Origin: Cedecea lapagei
GTDB taxonomy: Bacteria > Pseudomonadota > Gammaproteobacteria > Enterobacterales > Enterobacteriaceae
NCBI RefSeq assembly: GCF_900635955.1
Contig: NZ_LR134201.1
Span: forward strand, 4,526,001 to 4,590,000
Direction: 5' to 3'
DNA length: 64,000 nucleotides
A program made the translations under genes and the position numbers. The notes beneath the pieces are model-generated. The model had not been told where the DNA came from. It searched no databases and saw nothing but the letters and a program-made list of their open reading frames with translations. Shown piece by piece: positions 17,254 through 27,013 of this stretch (position 1 is the first letter of the stretch; every line of letters begins with the position of its first letter).

Positions 17254-18279
17254 TTAATCCCAGCTCAGGATAACTTTGCCGGATTGCCCGGAGCGCATCG
17301 CGTCAAAGCCTTTCTGGAACTCATCGATGGAGAAACGGTGGGTGATGATCGGAGACAGATCCAGACCCGACTGAATCAGCGCAGCCATCTTATACCAGGT
17401 CTCAAACATCTCACGCCCGTAGATACCCTTAATAAACAGCCCCTTAAAGATAACTTTGGTCCAGTCGATAGACATATCGGACGGTGGGATCCCCAGCATA
17501 GCAATACGACCGCCGTGGTTCATGGTGTCCAGCATGGTGCGGAACGCCGGAGGCGCGCCGGACATTTCCAGCCCCACGTCAAACCCTTCAGTCATCCCCA
17601 GCTCATGCATTACGTCCTGCAGGCTCTCTTTGCTGACGTTAACCGCGCGGGTGATGCCCATTTCGCGCGCCAGCTCGAGGCGGTATTCGTTCACATCGGT
17701 AATCACCACGTTACGAGCGCCAACGTGCTTCGCGACTGCCGCAGCCATGATCCCGATGGGACCTGCGCCAGACACCAGCACATCTTCGCCCACCAGATCG
17801 AACGAAAGCGCTGTGTGCACTGCGTTGCCGAACGGGTCGAAAATGGAAGCCAGGTCGTCTGAGATATTGTCCGGAATTTTGAAGGCGTTAAACGCAGGGA
17901 TCACCAGGTATTCTGCAAAACAGCCAGGGCGGTTTACACCAACGCCGGTCGTGTTGCGGCAAAGATGAGTGCGGCCTGCACGGCAATTGCGGCAGTGGCC
18001 GCAGGTAATGTGCCCTTCGCCGGAAACACGATCGCCAATCTTGAAGCCTTTGACTTCCTGGCCAATGCCAACCACTTCCCCCACGTATTCGTGGCCCACC
18101 ACCATCGGGACAGGGATAGTTTTTTGCGACCATTCGTCCCAGTTGTAAATATGGACGTCGGTACCGCAAATCGCCGTTTTACGAATTTTGATCAGCAGAT
18201 CGTTATGACCCATTTCCGGCCTGGGGGCATCCGTCATCCAGATACCTTCTTCCGCCTTCAGTTTTGCTAATGCTTTCAT
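17254..18279 (-). CDS. tdh: L-threonine 3-dehydrogenase
   Basis: 341 residues, exactly as in E. coli. Medium-chain Zn dehydrogenase: catalytic Cys in AICGTDVHIYNWDEW (Cys38), GHEYVGEV with the zinc His, structural zinc cluster CGHCRNCRAGRTHLC near 93-107, and Rossmann motif GAGPIGIMAAAVA near 170. It oxidises threonine to 2-amino-3-ketobutyrate, which the product of the upstream kbl cleaves. It starts 10 bp after kbl, forming the kbl-tdh operon (Lrp-controlled in E. coli). Confidence 0.98.
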   Translation of the reverse strand: MKALAKLKAEEGIWMTDAPRPEMGHNDLLIKIRKTAICGTDVHIYNWDEWSQKTIPVPMVVGHEYVGEVVGIGQEVKGFKIGDRVSGEGHITCGHCRNCRAGRTHLCRNTTGVGVNRPGCFAEYLVIPAFNAFKIPDNISDDLASIFDPFGNAVHTALSFDLVGEDVLVSGAGPIGIMAAAVAKHVGARNVVITDVNEYRLELAREMGITRAVNVSKESLQDVMHELGMTEGFDVGLEMSGAPPAFRTMLDTMNHGGRIAMLGIPPSDMSIDWTKVIFKGLFIKGIYGREMFETWYKMAALIQSGLDLSPIITHRFSIDEFQKGFDAMRSGQSGKVILSWD

Positions 18280-18289
18280 GACCGCTCCC

Positions 18290-19486
18290 TTAAGCGATAA
18301 CGCCTAATTGCTTACCAATGCGGGTAAACGCATCGACCGCACGTTCAATTTGCTCAGGGGTATGCGCCGCCGACATTTGGGTACGAATACGCGCCTGACC
18401 TTTTGGCACCACCGGGTAAAAGAAACCGGTGACGTAAATCCCTTCTTTTTGCAGCTCGCGCGCGAAGTTCTGCGCCACAACCGCTTCGCCCAGCATCACC
18501 GGAATAATCGCGTGGTCGGCGCCGGCAAGCGTGAACCCTGCGGCACTCATTTTTTCACGGAACAGGCGGGCGTTTGACCACAGACGCTCGCGCAGCTCTT
18601 CACCTGACGCCAGCATCTCCAGGACCTTAATCGAGGCGGAAACAATGGCGGGAGCCAGTGAGTTAGAGAACAGATATGGACGCGAGCGCTGGCGCAGCCA
18701 CTCGATAACTTCTTTGCGACCTGCGGTATAGCCGCCGGAAGCGCCACCCAGCGCTTTGCCGAGCGTACCGGTGATAATGTCAACGCGATCCATAACATCG
18801 CAATATTCGTGCGTACCGCGCCCGTTGGCACCCACAAAGCCCACGGCGTGAGAATCATCTACCATCACCAGCGCATTGTATTTATCTGCCAGGTCACAAA
18901 CGCCCTGCAGGTTGGCTATCACGCCGTCCATCGAAAACACACCGTCGGTGGCGATCATCACGTGGCGAGCCCCGGCAGCACGAGCCTCTTTCAGTCGAGC
19001 CTCCAGCTCCTTCATGTCGTTGTTGGCATAGCGATAGCGCTGCGCTTTACACAGGCGAACGCCGTCGATAATCGAGGCATGGTTCAGCGCGTCGGAAATA
19101 ATGGCGTCTTCAGGGCCAAGCAGGGTTTCAAACAGGCCTCCGTTGGCGTCAAAGCAGGAGGAGTAGAGAATCGCATCGTCCGTCCCGAGGAATTCCGCCA
19201 GCTTGCCCTCCAGTGTCTTGTGGCTGTCCTGAGTACCGCAGATAAAGCGCACCGAAGCCATACCAAAGCCGTGTTTGTCCATCCCCTGCTTCGCCGCTTC
19301 AATCAGCTGCGGGTGGTTTGCAAGGCCCAGATAGTTATTGGCGCAGAAGTTGATAACGTGGCTGCCGTCGGCGACAGTGATATCCGCATTCTGGGCGGAG
19401 GTGATAATACGCTCTTCTTTAAATAACCCTTCCGCACGAGCCGTCTCGAGCTGGGAGGTCAACTGCTTGTAAAAATCTTCGCGCAT
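18290..19486 (-). CDS. kbl: 2-amino-3-ketobutyrate CoA ligase (glycine C-acetyltransferase)
   Basis: 398 residues, the E. coli length. PLP-dependent alpha-oxoamine synthase: NYLGLANHP, the FDANGG and NHASIIDGVRL segments, MVDDSHAVGFVG with the PLP Asp, and the Schiff-base Lys in TGTLGKALGGASGGY near 244. It converts 2-amino-3-ketobutyrate and CoA to glycine and acetyl-CoA. First gene of kbl-tdh; divergent from hldD. Confidence 0.98.
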   Translation of the reverse strand: MREDFYKQLTSQLETARAEGLFKEERIITSAQNADITVADGSHVINFCANNYLGLANHPQLIEAAKQGMDKHGFGMASVRFICGTQDSHKTLEGKLAEFLGTDDAILYSSCFDANGGLFETLLGPEDAIISDALNHASIIDGVRLCKAQRYRYANNDMKELEARLKEARAAGARHVMIATDGVFSMDGVIANLQGVCDLADKYNALVMVDDSHAVGFVGANGRGTHEYCDVMDRVDIITGTLGKALGGASGGYTAGRKEVIEWLRQRSRPYLFSNSLAPAIVSASIKVLEMLASGEELRERLWSNARLFREKMSAAGFTLAGADHAIIPVMLGEAVVAQNFARELQKEGIYVTGFFYPVVPKGQARIRTQMSAAHTPEQIERAVDAFTRIGKQLGVIA

Positions 19487-19701
19487 CGCGATTCTCCAGG
19501 CATGGCAAATTTCGGCACATATTACCCAAACCTATACCAGGAGACGAGATTACGCTTCAGGGAATCTGATTTTTGCAGGATAAATCACGAGGTCGAAAAA
19601 CTTCCGCTCATTAGGCGGGTCTTTGATTGTAATGGTATGATATGAGCCATTAGCGCGTCAGGTCTCTGGCCTGAAAGCTCCACTTTTTAAAGGTTAAGCT
19701 T

Positions 19702-20634
19702 ATGATTATCGTTACTGGCGGCGCCGGCATGATCGGCAGCAACATTATTAAGTCCCTGAATGAGCAAGGTTACCGCGATATTTTGGTCGTGGATAACCTG
19801 AAGGACGGCACCAAGTTTGCGAACCTGGTCGATCTCGACATCGCTGACTACATGGATAAAGAAGACTTCCTGATCCAGATTATGGCCGGTGAAGAGTTCG
19901 GCGATATCGACGCTATCTTCCATGAAGGCGCCTGCTCTTCCACCACCGAGTGGGACGGCAAGTACATGATGGATAACAACTATCAATATTCTAAAGAGGT
20001 CCTGCACTACTGCCTGGAGCGTGAAATTCCGTTCCTGTACGCCTCCTCTGCAGCGACCTACGGCGGCCGCAACAAAGACTTTATCGAATCCCGTGAATAT
20101 GAGCAGCCGCTGAACGTTTATGGCTACTCCAAGTTCCTGTTTGACGAGTATGTGCGACAGATCCTGCCTGAGGCCAACTCTCAGGTAACCGGCTTCCGCT
20201 ATTTTAACGTCTATGGGCCACGTGAAGGCCACAAAGGCAGCATGGCAAGCGTGGCATTCCATCTCAACACCCAGCTGAACAACGGTGAAAATCCTAAGCT
20301 GTTTGAAGGCAGCGATGGCTTCAAGCGCGATTTCATCTATGTGGGTGATGTTGCCGCCGTTAACCTGTGGTTCTGGCAGAATGGTGTGTCCGGTATCTTC
20401 AACTGTGGTACAGGCCGGGCAGAATCCTTCCAGGCAGTGGCCGATGCCGCACTGGCATTCCACAGCAAAGGCAGCATCGAATACATTCCATTCCCGGACA
20501 AGCTGAAAGGCCGCTACCAGGCTTACACTGAAGCAGACTTAACCCATTTGCGTGCTGCAGGCTATGACAAACCATTCAAAACGGTAGCCGAAGGGGTTGC
20601 GGAATACATGAAATGGTTAAACCGCGACGCATAA
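19702..20634 (+). CDS. hldD: ADP-L-glycero-D-manno-heptose 6-epimerase
   Basis: 310 residues, the E. coli length. Extended short-chain dehydrogenase: NADP-binding VTGGAGMIGSN at 4-14 and catalytic Tyr140-x-x-x-Lys144 (YGYSK). FRYFNVYGPRE and RDFIYVGDVA are family blocks. It makes the ADP-heptose used by WaaC and WaaF for the inner core of lipopolysaccharide. It leads the rightward core operon; the 215-bp gap to kbl holds its promoter. Confidence 0.98.
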   Translation: MIIVTGGAGMIGSNIIKSLNEQGYRDILVVDNLKDGTKFANLVDLDIADYMDKEDFLIQIMAGEEFGDIDAIFHEGACSSTTEWDGKYMMDNNYQYSKEVLHYCLEREIPFLYASSAATYGGRNKDFIESREYEQPLNVYGYSKFLFDEYVRQILPEANSQVTGFRYFNVYGPREGHKGSMASVAFHLNTQLNNGENPKLFEGSDGFKRDFIYVGDVAAVNLWFWQNGVSGIFNCGTGRAESFQAVADAALAFHSKGSIEYIPFPDKLKGRYQAYTEADLTHLRAAGYDKPFKTVAEGVAEYMKWLNRDA

Positions 20635-20650
20635 GCCGGGCAGGGAAAGC

Positions 20651-21700
20651 ATGAAAATTCTGGTGATTGGCCCGTCATGGGTGGGCGACATGATGATGTC
20701 GCAAAGTCTCTATCGCACGCTCAAGGCGCGTTATCCCCAGGCGATAATTGACGTGATGGCGCCCGCATGGTGCCGTCCGCTGTTATCGCGCATGCCGGAA
20801 GTTAACGAAGCCATCGCCATGCCACTTGGTCACGGCGCTTTGGAACTGGGTGAACGCCGCCGCCTCGGCCATAGTCTGCGAGATAAACGCTACGATCGCG
20901 CCTATGTGCTGCCAAACTCCTTTAAGTCCGCGCTGGTGCCCTTCTTTGCCGGTATCCCCCACCGCACGGGCTGGCTGGGTGAAATGCGCTATGGCCTGCT
21001 GAATGACAGCCGCAAGCTGGACAAAAAGGCCTGGCCATTGATGGTGGAGCGCTATGTCGCATTAGGTTACGACAAAGGCGTCATGCAGTCGGCTAAAGAT
21101 CTGCCTCAGCCGCTGCTGTGGCCAAAATTACAGGTTAATGAAGGTGAGAAAGCCCAGGCTTGCGCCGCTTTTAACCTCGAACAGCAGCGCCCGATGATCG
21201 GTTTCTGCCCGGGAGCCGAGTTCGGCCCGGCAAAGCGCTGGCCGCACTATCATTATGCTGCGCTCGCTGCGAAGCTCATTGATTCAGGCTATCAGGTTGT
21301 TCTTTTTGGCTCGGTCAAAGATAAAGACGCCGGGAAAGAGATTCTGGCCGCCCTTACCAGCGAACAGCAGGCGTGGTGCCGTAACCTTGCCGGGGATACC
21401 CAGCTTGAACAGGCCGTGATTTTGCTCTCCGCGTGTCAGGGTGTTGTCACCAACGACTCTGGCCTGATGCACGTTGCAGCCGCGCTTGACCGCCCTCTGG
21501 TGGCGCTTTATGGCCCAAGCAGCCCTGATTTCACGCCGCCGCTCTCCCATAAAGCCAGGGTCATTCGCCTGATTAGCGGCTACCATAAAGTACGCAAGGG
21601 CGATGCCGCAGAAGGGTATCATCAGAGCCTGATCGCTATTACTCCCGATAGCGTGCTGGTTGCGTTAACCGAACTGCTAACCGGCAGTAAGGAAGACTGA
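20651..21700 (+). CDS. waaF: ADP-heptose:LPS heptosyltransferase II
   Basis: 349 residues, GT9 family. The N-terminal IGPSWVGDMMMSQSLYRTLK loop and the C-terminal ADP-heptose site TNDSGLMHVAAALDRPLVALYGP near 270 are intact. It adds the second heptose of the inner core at the cytoplasmic face. It lies 16 bp after hldD, and its stop shares one base with the start of waaC. Confidence 0.97.
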   Translation: MKILVIGPSWVGDMMMSQSLYRTLKARYPQAIIDVMAPAWCRPLLSRMPEVNEAIAMPLGHGALELGERRRLGHSLRDKRYDRAYVLPNSFKSALVPFFAGIPHRTGWLGEMRYGLLNDSRKLDKKAWPLMVERYVALGYDKGVMQSAKDLPQPLLWPKLQVNEGEKAQACAAFNLEQQRPMIGFCPGAEFGPAKRWPHYHYAALAAKLIDSGYQVVLFGSVKDKDAGKEILAALTSEQQAWCRNLAGDTQLEQAVILLSACQGVVTNDSGLMHVAAALDRPLVALYGPSSPDFTPPLSHKARVIRLISGYHKVRKGDAAEGYHQSLIAITPDSVLVALTELLTGSKED

Positions 21701-22668
21701 TGCGCGTACTTCTGGTTAAAACGTCCTCTATGGGCGATGTGCTGCATTCTCTTCCCGCACTTACCGACGCGATGAGAGCGATTCCAGGGATTATGTTTGA
21801 CTGGGTAGTAGAAGAAGGCTTCGCACAGATACCCGGCTGGCATCCCGCGGTGAATAAAGTTTTCCCGGTTGCCATTCGTCGCTGGCGTAAAAGCTGGTTT
21901 TCAGCCGAAACTCGTGACGAGCGTAAAGCCTTTTATCGTGAGCTAAAAGCAAGGGAGTATGACTGCGTCATCGATGCCCAGGGCCTGGTAAAAAGCGCAG
22001 CGCTGGTGACACGCAAAGCCCACGGCATTAAACATGGCATGGACTGGAACAGCGCTCGTGAACCGCTGGCCAGCCTGTTTTATAACAAGCGTCATAGCGT
22101 GGCAAAACAGCAGCATGCCGTTGAACGCATTCGCGAGCTTTTTGCTAAAAGTCTGGGCTATACGAAGCCCGAACAACAGGGTGATTATGCAATTTCTGCC
22201 CACTTTCTCACTAATCTTAAAGGTAGTGCAGAAAAGTATGCGGTATTTTTACATGCAACGACCCGCGATGATAAACACTGGCCCGAAGCAAACTGGCGAG
22301 AACTGATTGGGCAGATGGCGGCAACCGGCCTGCAGATAAAGCTGCCATGGGGTGCACCGCACGAAGAAGAAAGGGCCAAAAGGCTGGCCGAAGGTTTTAG
22401 CTTTGTTGATGTCCTGCCGAAGATGACGCTTGAAAACGTTGCCAGGGTGCTGGCTAATGCAGAATTTGTGGTCTCTGTTGATACAGGATTAAGCCATCTT
22501 ACCGCAGCATTAGACCGGCCGAATCTGACGCTCTACGGGCCGACGGATCCTGGGTTGATTGGGGGTTACGGTGAGCATCAGCAAGCGCTGAAGAGCCCGG
22601 ATGGTCGAATGGCTTCAACATCGGCAAATGACGTGAGAAGATCACTACAGCAGTTGAACATATTATAA
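21700..22668 (+). CDS. waaC: ADP-heptose:LPS heptosyltransferase I
   Basis: 322 residues, GT9 family. VKTSSMGDVLHSLPALTDA at the N-terminus (with the catalytic Asp13) and SVDTGLSHLTAALDRPNLTLYGPTDP near 260 are the WaaC acceptor and ADP-heptose sites. It transfers the first heptose to Kdo2-lipid A. One-base overlap with waaF indicates translational coupling; waaL follows after 19 bp. Confidence 0.97.
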   Translation: MRVLLVKTSSMGDVLHSLPALTDAMRAIPGIMFDWVVEEGFAQIPGWHPAVNKVFPVAIRRWRKSWFSAETRDERKAFYRELKAREYDCVIDAQGLVKSAALVTRKAHGIKHGMDWNSAREPLASLFYNKRHSVAKQQHAVERIRELFAKSLGYTKPEQQGDYAISAHFLTNLKGSAEKYAVFLHATTRDDKHWPEANWRELIGQMAATGLQIKLPWGAPHEEERAKRLAEGFSFVDVLPKMTLENVARVLANAEFVVSVDTGLSHLTAALDRPNLTLYGPTDPGLIGGYGEHQQALKSPDGRMASTSANDVRRSLQQLNIL

Positions 22669-22687
22669 CTATTTCAAGAGTATACTT

Positions 22688-23980
22688 ATGCCTGATAGCT
22701 CAGTTTTTTCTCGACCATATCGTCAGAGAAAAGAAGCCTTCTTCAGCGTAGTCGATGGCCTGTTTCTTGCCGGCTGCCTGCTTTCATTAGCCGTGGCGCT
22801 AATCAATCCCGATCAGGCTATTAAGGTCTTCATTTTCAGCGCCATACTTTCACTTCCTGCCCTTGTGAACAACTACGATAACCTACTGAAACAAAAAAGG
22901 TTATTAATCTTACCTCTCGCTCTTATTGCGTTTGGGCTAATGCAAATCATTTGGGTGGCGATCTATAAGCAGCAGGGCTCCCCCTTTACGGCAGCCTATC
23001 GCTCTTACCAAAACGGGGGCAAAAATTTACTTTTTGCCGCCTTTATCATCGCAGCGATTTGCTCGCAGCCGGCGCTCTCCTCCTGTAAAGGCCGCATGGC
23101 GCAATGGGTGACAATCGCAACGGGATTTGGGCTCTATGGCTGGGCTGGGTATCAGCTCTACACCGTAGGCGGTGCAAATCCTCTTGCCTACAGAGTGCCG
23201 CTTGGCTTTGAGTTTGCGACAGGCACGGCCTATGCATTGACCTTTATTGCGCTCCTGGCCTCGCAGGCAATACTCAATCTGCGTGGTTTTTTGGTTATCC
23301 CTCTCTATTTCATCCATTTTGCATTATCTACTCTAGCCATTGTTTCTACACAAACAAGGGCAGCCATTTTAGTTTACCCGGTGCTGTGCATAGCCCTGTT
23401 TCTGCTGAACTACCGACACAATCGAACAGTCCTATTCGGGGCATTAGCAAGTTTTATTATCCTGAGCCTCGCAGCGCTCATTCCGCTAAAACCCGTACTG
23501 GAACAACGCTATTTAGAATTTAAAAGTGACATTACCGCTTACCAGGGCGATAACAGCAACACGTCTATTGGAGCAAGATTCGCGATGCAAAAAGCTGGCC
23601 TTGAAACGGGACAGCTCAAGCCATGGGGTGAATCACTGGAGCAGCGCAGCGCAGCCTTAACCGATCTGAACAAAAGCGACCCCTCATTAAGCGGCGCTTT
23701 ATTATTCGTGAATGTTCATCTGCATAATGAGCTGATGGATACCTTTTCCCTGAAAGGATATCCGGGAGCTATACTGCTGCTCATTTTGTATACCTCTGCT
23801 ATATATATCTCTTTGAAACAGAAAAATATCTTGCTGCTGATGGTGACCGGTGCGATCGTTGCTTATGGTCTAAGCGATATGGTGTTGTACTCGAAAGGGG
23901 AGTCATTAATCAGTATGCTGGCCCTTTGCTTTGCCTTCATTTTGATGCCTGGTGCAATGAGAGAGCAGTCCCATGAGTGA
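22688..23980 (+). CDS. waaL: O-antigen ligase WaaL
   Basis: 430 residues with about twelve membrane segments, a Wzy_C/O-antigen ligase protein. STQTRAAILVYP near 215 carries the conserved Arg, and the large periplasmic loop has the HNELMDTFSLKGYPG motif near 340 with the catalytic-type His. It joins undecaprenyl-linked O-antigen to the lipid A core on the periplasmic side. Such proteins diverge with core type, so ligase function is inferred from topology, motifs and place next to waaC. Its last 8 bp overlap the next gene. Confidence 0.88.
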   Translation: MPDSSVFSRPYRQRKEAFFSVVDGLFLAGCLLSLAVALINPDQAIKVFIFSAILSLPALVNNYDNLLKQKRLLILPLALIAFGLMQIIWVAIYKQQGSPFTAAYRSYQNGGKNLLFAAFIIAAICSQPALSSCKGRMAQWVTIATGFGLYGWAGYQLYTVGGANPLAYRVPLGFEFATGTAYALTFIALLASQAILNLRGFLVIPLYFIHFALSTLAIVSTQTRAAILVYPVLCIALFLLNYRHNRTVLFGALASFIILSLAALIPLKPVLEQRYLEFKSDITAYQGDNSNTSIGARFAMQKAGLETGQLKPWGESLEQRSAALTDLNKSDPSLSGALLFVNVHLHNELMDTFSLKGYPGAILLLILYTSAIYISLKQKNILLLMVTGAIVAYGLSDMVLYSKGESLISMLALCFAFILMPGAMREQSHE

Positions 23981-24983
23981 GAGAAACGATTACCTTCTGA
24001 GCATTATTATTCCGACCTATAATAATGCCGAGTTTATCATCTCGACGCTGTCATCGCTGCAGCAGGGACTGACCGATGAAGTTGAGCTTATCATTATCAA
24101 TGATGGCTCGACCGACAGCACTGATGAAAAAATAGCCGCTTTTTATCAGTCCCGACCCTGCAATAACGTCAAAATCATTCATCAGAAAAATCAGGGCGTC
24201 GCCGTTGCCAGAAACCGGGGCCTGGATATCGCCACGGGCACACATATCGCATTCGTTGATAGTGATGATACGATCAGCTCAGAATACTTCTCTCTTTTAC
24301 TGCCCATTCTGCGTGAAAAGCAATATGACATCGTCGAATTTAGTTTAACCAGAGATGAAGAAAAACTGCATACCTCTCAACCTGGCAGCAACGAGAAGAT
24401 TGAGAGAAGTGAACTCATTTTGCAGGATGCTCAGTACCTGCCGTTGATGCCAACCTTCAGCGCTGCACAGTGGCATCTGGTCACTAAAATATTTCGTCGC
24501 GATCTTCTTGGTAACGACAGATTTGAAGCCAATCGCCGCTATGAAGATATTATCTTCAGCCCGTTCCAGTACTTTAAATGCCGCAAAATTTTAAAGCTTA
24601 ACGTCAATCTTTATTACTACCGGATCAACAGCAAAAGCATCACTGAAAACCTCAGAGAAAGCGACGCTCAGCACATCTTTTTCGCCATGAGAAAGATGTG
24701 TGACTACATAAAAAATAACCCGGAAAAGCGCGCTGTCGCCACGCTGATGATCGCTAACTGTTTTCTTGAAGGCCGCAAGATTGTGCGCAAGAAAAAAGGC
24801 TATTACGCCTATGACGCACAAATGCTGAGCGACATTAAAACAGCAATAGAGTACTGCGATGAAAGCGTGATGAATAAAAAAGTCATCTACAAGATGAGGC
24901 ATCCATGGGTGGATACCTTTATCTCTGCTACCCGTAATAAGGTATTAAAGTTTTGCAAGAAAAAGACCAACAAGGAAAGTTAA
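23973..24983 (+). CDS. Glycosyltransferase family 2, LPS outer core
   Basis: 336-residue GT-A enzyme: LSIIIPTYNNAEFI at the N-terminus, NDGSTDST near 42, NQGVAVARNRGLDIATG near 75 and the metal-binding VDSDD near 96. The C-terminal third is basic and has no membrane helix, so it is a soluble or peripheral core transferase. It overlaps waaL by 8 bp and is one base from waaQ. The sugar and linkage cannot be told from sequence. E. coli and Salmonella have no GT2 gene here, so the outer core probably differs. Confidence 0.85.
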   Translation: MSERNDYLLSIIIPTYNNAEFIISTLSSLQQGLTDEVELIIINDGSTDSTDEKIAAFYQSRPCNNVKIIHQKNQGVAVARNRGLDIATGTHIAFVDSDDTISSEYFSLLLPILREKQYDIVEFSLTRDEEKLHTSQPGSNEKIERSELILQDAQYLPLMPTFSAAQWHLVTKIFRRDLLGNDRFEANRRYEDIIFSPFQYFKCRKILKLNVNLYYYRINSKSITENLRESDAQHIFFAMRKMCDYIKNNPEKRAVATLMIANCFLEGRKIVRKKKGYYAYDAQMLSDIKTAIEYCDESVMNKKVIYKMRHPWVDTFISATRNKVLKFCKKKTNKES

Positions 24984-24984
24984 G

Positions 24985-26037
24985 ATGGTTCAACAAATCG
25001 ATCGCATCTTAATTTGTAAGCTCAAATTTTATGGTGACGTGCTACTCATCACCCCGGTTATCGCCAGCCTGCGTGCTCGCTATCCGCAGGCTAAAATTGA
25101 TTTGCTGTTGTACAAAGATACAAAAGCCATTCTCGCCGCGGATGACAGAATTCATCAATTTTATCTGGTTGAAAAGAAGCTCGGTCTTGCCGATACCATC
25201 AAAAACTATCTCTCCCTGCGGCGTGAGCTAAAGAAAAATCAGTACGATCTTGTCGTCAACCTGACCGAACAGTGGCCGATTGGCGCTCTGGTCGCTTCAT
25301 TAGGCCGGCCTTCTGTTGCGTTTCAGCGAGAGAAACAGCTCTGGAACAAACTCTTTAGCCAGGTCACGCCAATGACGGGTACCCACATTGTTGAGCAAAA
25401 TCTCTCTCTGCTAAAGGGAATCGGCTTTGCCGATAGCGAACTAAAGGCGCAGATGCAGCTGCATTATCGCGAGAGTGACAGGCAGGCGCTACTTGACCAG
25501 GCTCCTGAATTAGAATCGCAGCATTATGTCGTCATTCAGCCGACAGCCCGGCAATCCTTTAAATGCTGGGATGACGATAAATTCGCACAGGTCATTAATC
25601 ATCTGCACACCCTGGGGTTGAAAGTTTATTTAACCTGCGGTCCAGCGGCCAGCGAGCAGGAACAGGTAAAGAAAATTGCCGGCCTGTGTGAGACTCCCCC
25701 GGATGTCCGTTTTGCAGGAAAGACTTCATTCCTGCAGCTAGCCGCTCTGCTCGATCACGCAATTCTTTATATTGGCGTTGATTCGGCCCCTATGCACATG
25801 GCCGCAGCATTGAACAAACCACAAGTATGCCTGTTTGGGGCTACAAACTATCATCAGTGGCGACCATGGTCAGAGAAAGCCACGCTCATTTGGGCAGGTG
25901 ATTATCATCCCATGCCGGAACGAAAAGATCTGGACCGTTCACAAAAGTATCTTTCCTGGATCCCCGCCTCCGCCGTGATTGACGCCGTGGATACTGTGCT
26001 AAAAAATGTAACAAACCAAGTTGATGAGAAAAAATAA
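24985..26037 (+). CDS. waaQ: Lipopolysaccharide heptosyltransferase III (WaaQ-like)
   Basis: 350 residues, GT9. CKLKFYGDVLLITPVIASLRARYP at the N-terminus and GVDSAPMHMAAALNKPQVCLFGATN near 265 are the WaaQ forms of the two heptosyltransferase sites; QPTARQSFKCWDDDKF also fits. It adds a branch heptose to heptose II. In E. coli waaQ starts the waaQGP operon; here it sits in the other, rightward operon behind the GT2 gene, which is unusual. The next gene follows without a gap. Confidence 0.9.
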   Translation: MVQQIDRILICKLKFYGDVLLITPVIASLRARYPQAKIDLLLYKDTKAILAADDRIHQFYLVEKKLGLADTIKNYLSLRRELKKNQYDLVVNLTEQWPIGALVASLGRPSVAFQREKQLWNKLFSQVTPMTGTHIVEQNLSLLKGIGFADSELKAQMQLHYRESDRQALLDQAPELESQHYVVIQPTARQSFKCWDDDKFAQVINHLHTLGLKVYLTCGPAASEQEQVKKIAGLCETPPDVRFAGKTSFLQLAALLDHAILYIGVDSAPMHMAAALNKPQVCLFGATNYHQWRPWSEKATLIWAGDYHPMPERKDLDRSQKYLSWIPASAVIDAVDTVLKNVTNQVDEKK

Positions 26038-26982
26038 ATGGCTGATAGCTCAGTAATTAATGTCGCCTGGTGTACCGATGCCAATTATCTGGAATATGTT
26101 GCCACGTCTATGATATCCGTGCGCATGAACAACGCGCACCAGCCTCTGGCATTTTATGTTTTTGTCTATGATGTCAGCGACGAAGAGATCGCTAAGCTTA
26201 AGTCAACCTGCGAAAACGTTCAGGTGATGGCGATCGAAAAAGCGGATATCGAGAAATACAGCAACGATTTCGCCATTAAGCACCTCAATCGCTCAACCTA
26301 TATGCGCCTTGCAGTACCGCGGTTGCTACAGGGCAAAGTTGATAATTTTATTTATCTGGATGCCGACACGCTGTGCTTCGATGATATCAGCGGGATCAAT
26401 GATATCGATATCAGCGATGTTATCTGCGCCGTCAGCCACGATTCGCTTGATACACAAGACGAAAAACATGCCAAACGTCTTGGCCTAAAAACAAAGCATT
26501 ATTTCAACGCTGGTTTTCTTTATATAAACGTGAACAACTGGATTAAGTATGACGTTGAAAACAAAGCAAACACGGTATTATTCGAAAAGGGAAATACGCT
26601 CCCGTATTTTGACCAGGATGCTTTGAATATTGCCATGGACGGCCATGTTTGCTTTATCGATAACCAATGGAATTACCTTTTCAACTGGTTTACCGAGGAG
26701 CAGAAAGAGACCTTTTTTTACCATGCCAGCACCACGCCTAAAATCGTCCACTTTACCGGCGGCAGAAAGCCCTGGTACCGGGAACATACAGGCCTGGCGC
26801 AGCAGCTTTACGTTTTCTATCATCACTTTACGCCATGGCGGAATGCGCCATTACGTTCCTATGCCCCACGCATGAGGCCCACGGATTATCGCGTATATGC
26901 CCGCCAGCATGCTCGTAAAGGATCTTATCTGGTCGCGGCAGGCTGGTATCTTAAGTATTTGAAAAGTAAACTACGCAAATAA
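26038..26982 (+). CDS. Glycosyltransferase family 8, LPS core
   Basis: 314 residues. NVAWCTDANYLEYVATSMISV, the GT8 metal site YLDADTL near 104, NAGFLYINVNNW, DQDALNIAM and VHFTGGRKPWY are all GT8 hallmarks. It transfers hexose (Glc or Gal) from a UDP-sugar, retaining configuration, probably in outer-core assembly. It is less like WaaO/WaaJ than the two GT8 genes on the other strand. Start immediately follows the waaQ stop; last gene of the rightward operon, followed by a terminator. Confidence 0.86.
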   Translation: MADSSVINVAWCTDANYLEYVATSMISVRMNNAHQPLAFYVFVYDVSDEEIAKLKSTCENVQVMAIEKADIEKYSNDFAIKHLNRSTYMRLAVPRLLQGKVDNFIYLDADTLCFDDISGINDIDISDVICAVSHDSLDTQDEKHAKRLGLKTKHYFNAGFLYINVNNWIKYDVENKANTVLFEKGNTLPYFDQDALNIAMDGHVCFIDNQWNYLFNWFTEEQKETFFYHASTTPKIVHFTGGRKPWYREHTGLAQQLYVFYHHFTPWRNAPLRSYAPRMRPTDYRVYARQHARKGSYLVAAGWYLKYLKSKLRK

Positions 26983-26985
26983 CCT

Positions 26986-27012
26986 AAAAAAAGCTCCCTC
27001 GGGAGCTTTTTT
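26986..27012. terminator. Bidirectional terminator between the two core operons
   Basis: A 10-bp-plus stem AAAAGCTCCC / GGGAGCTTTT with a 2-base tip, flanked by A-run and T-run, between convergent GT8 genes; good in both directions. Confidence 0.92.
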
Positions 27013-27013
27013 A

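Noticed and set aside
19687..20463. Minus-strand frame of 258 codons
   Set aside because: Shadow of hldD; no family features.
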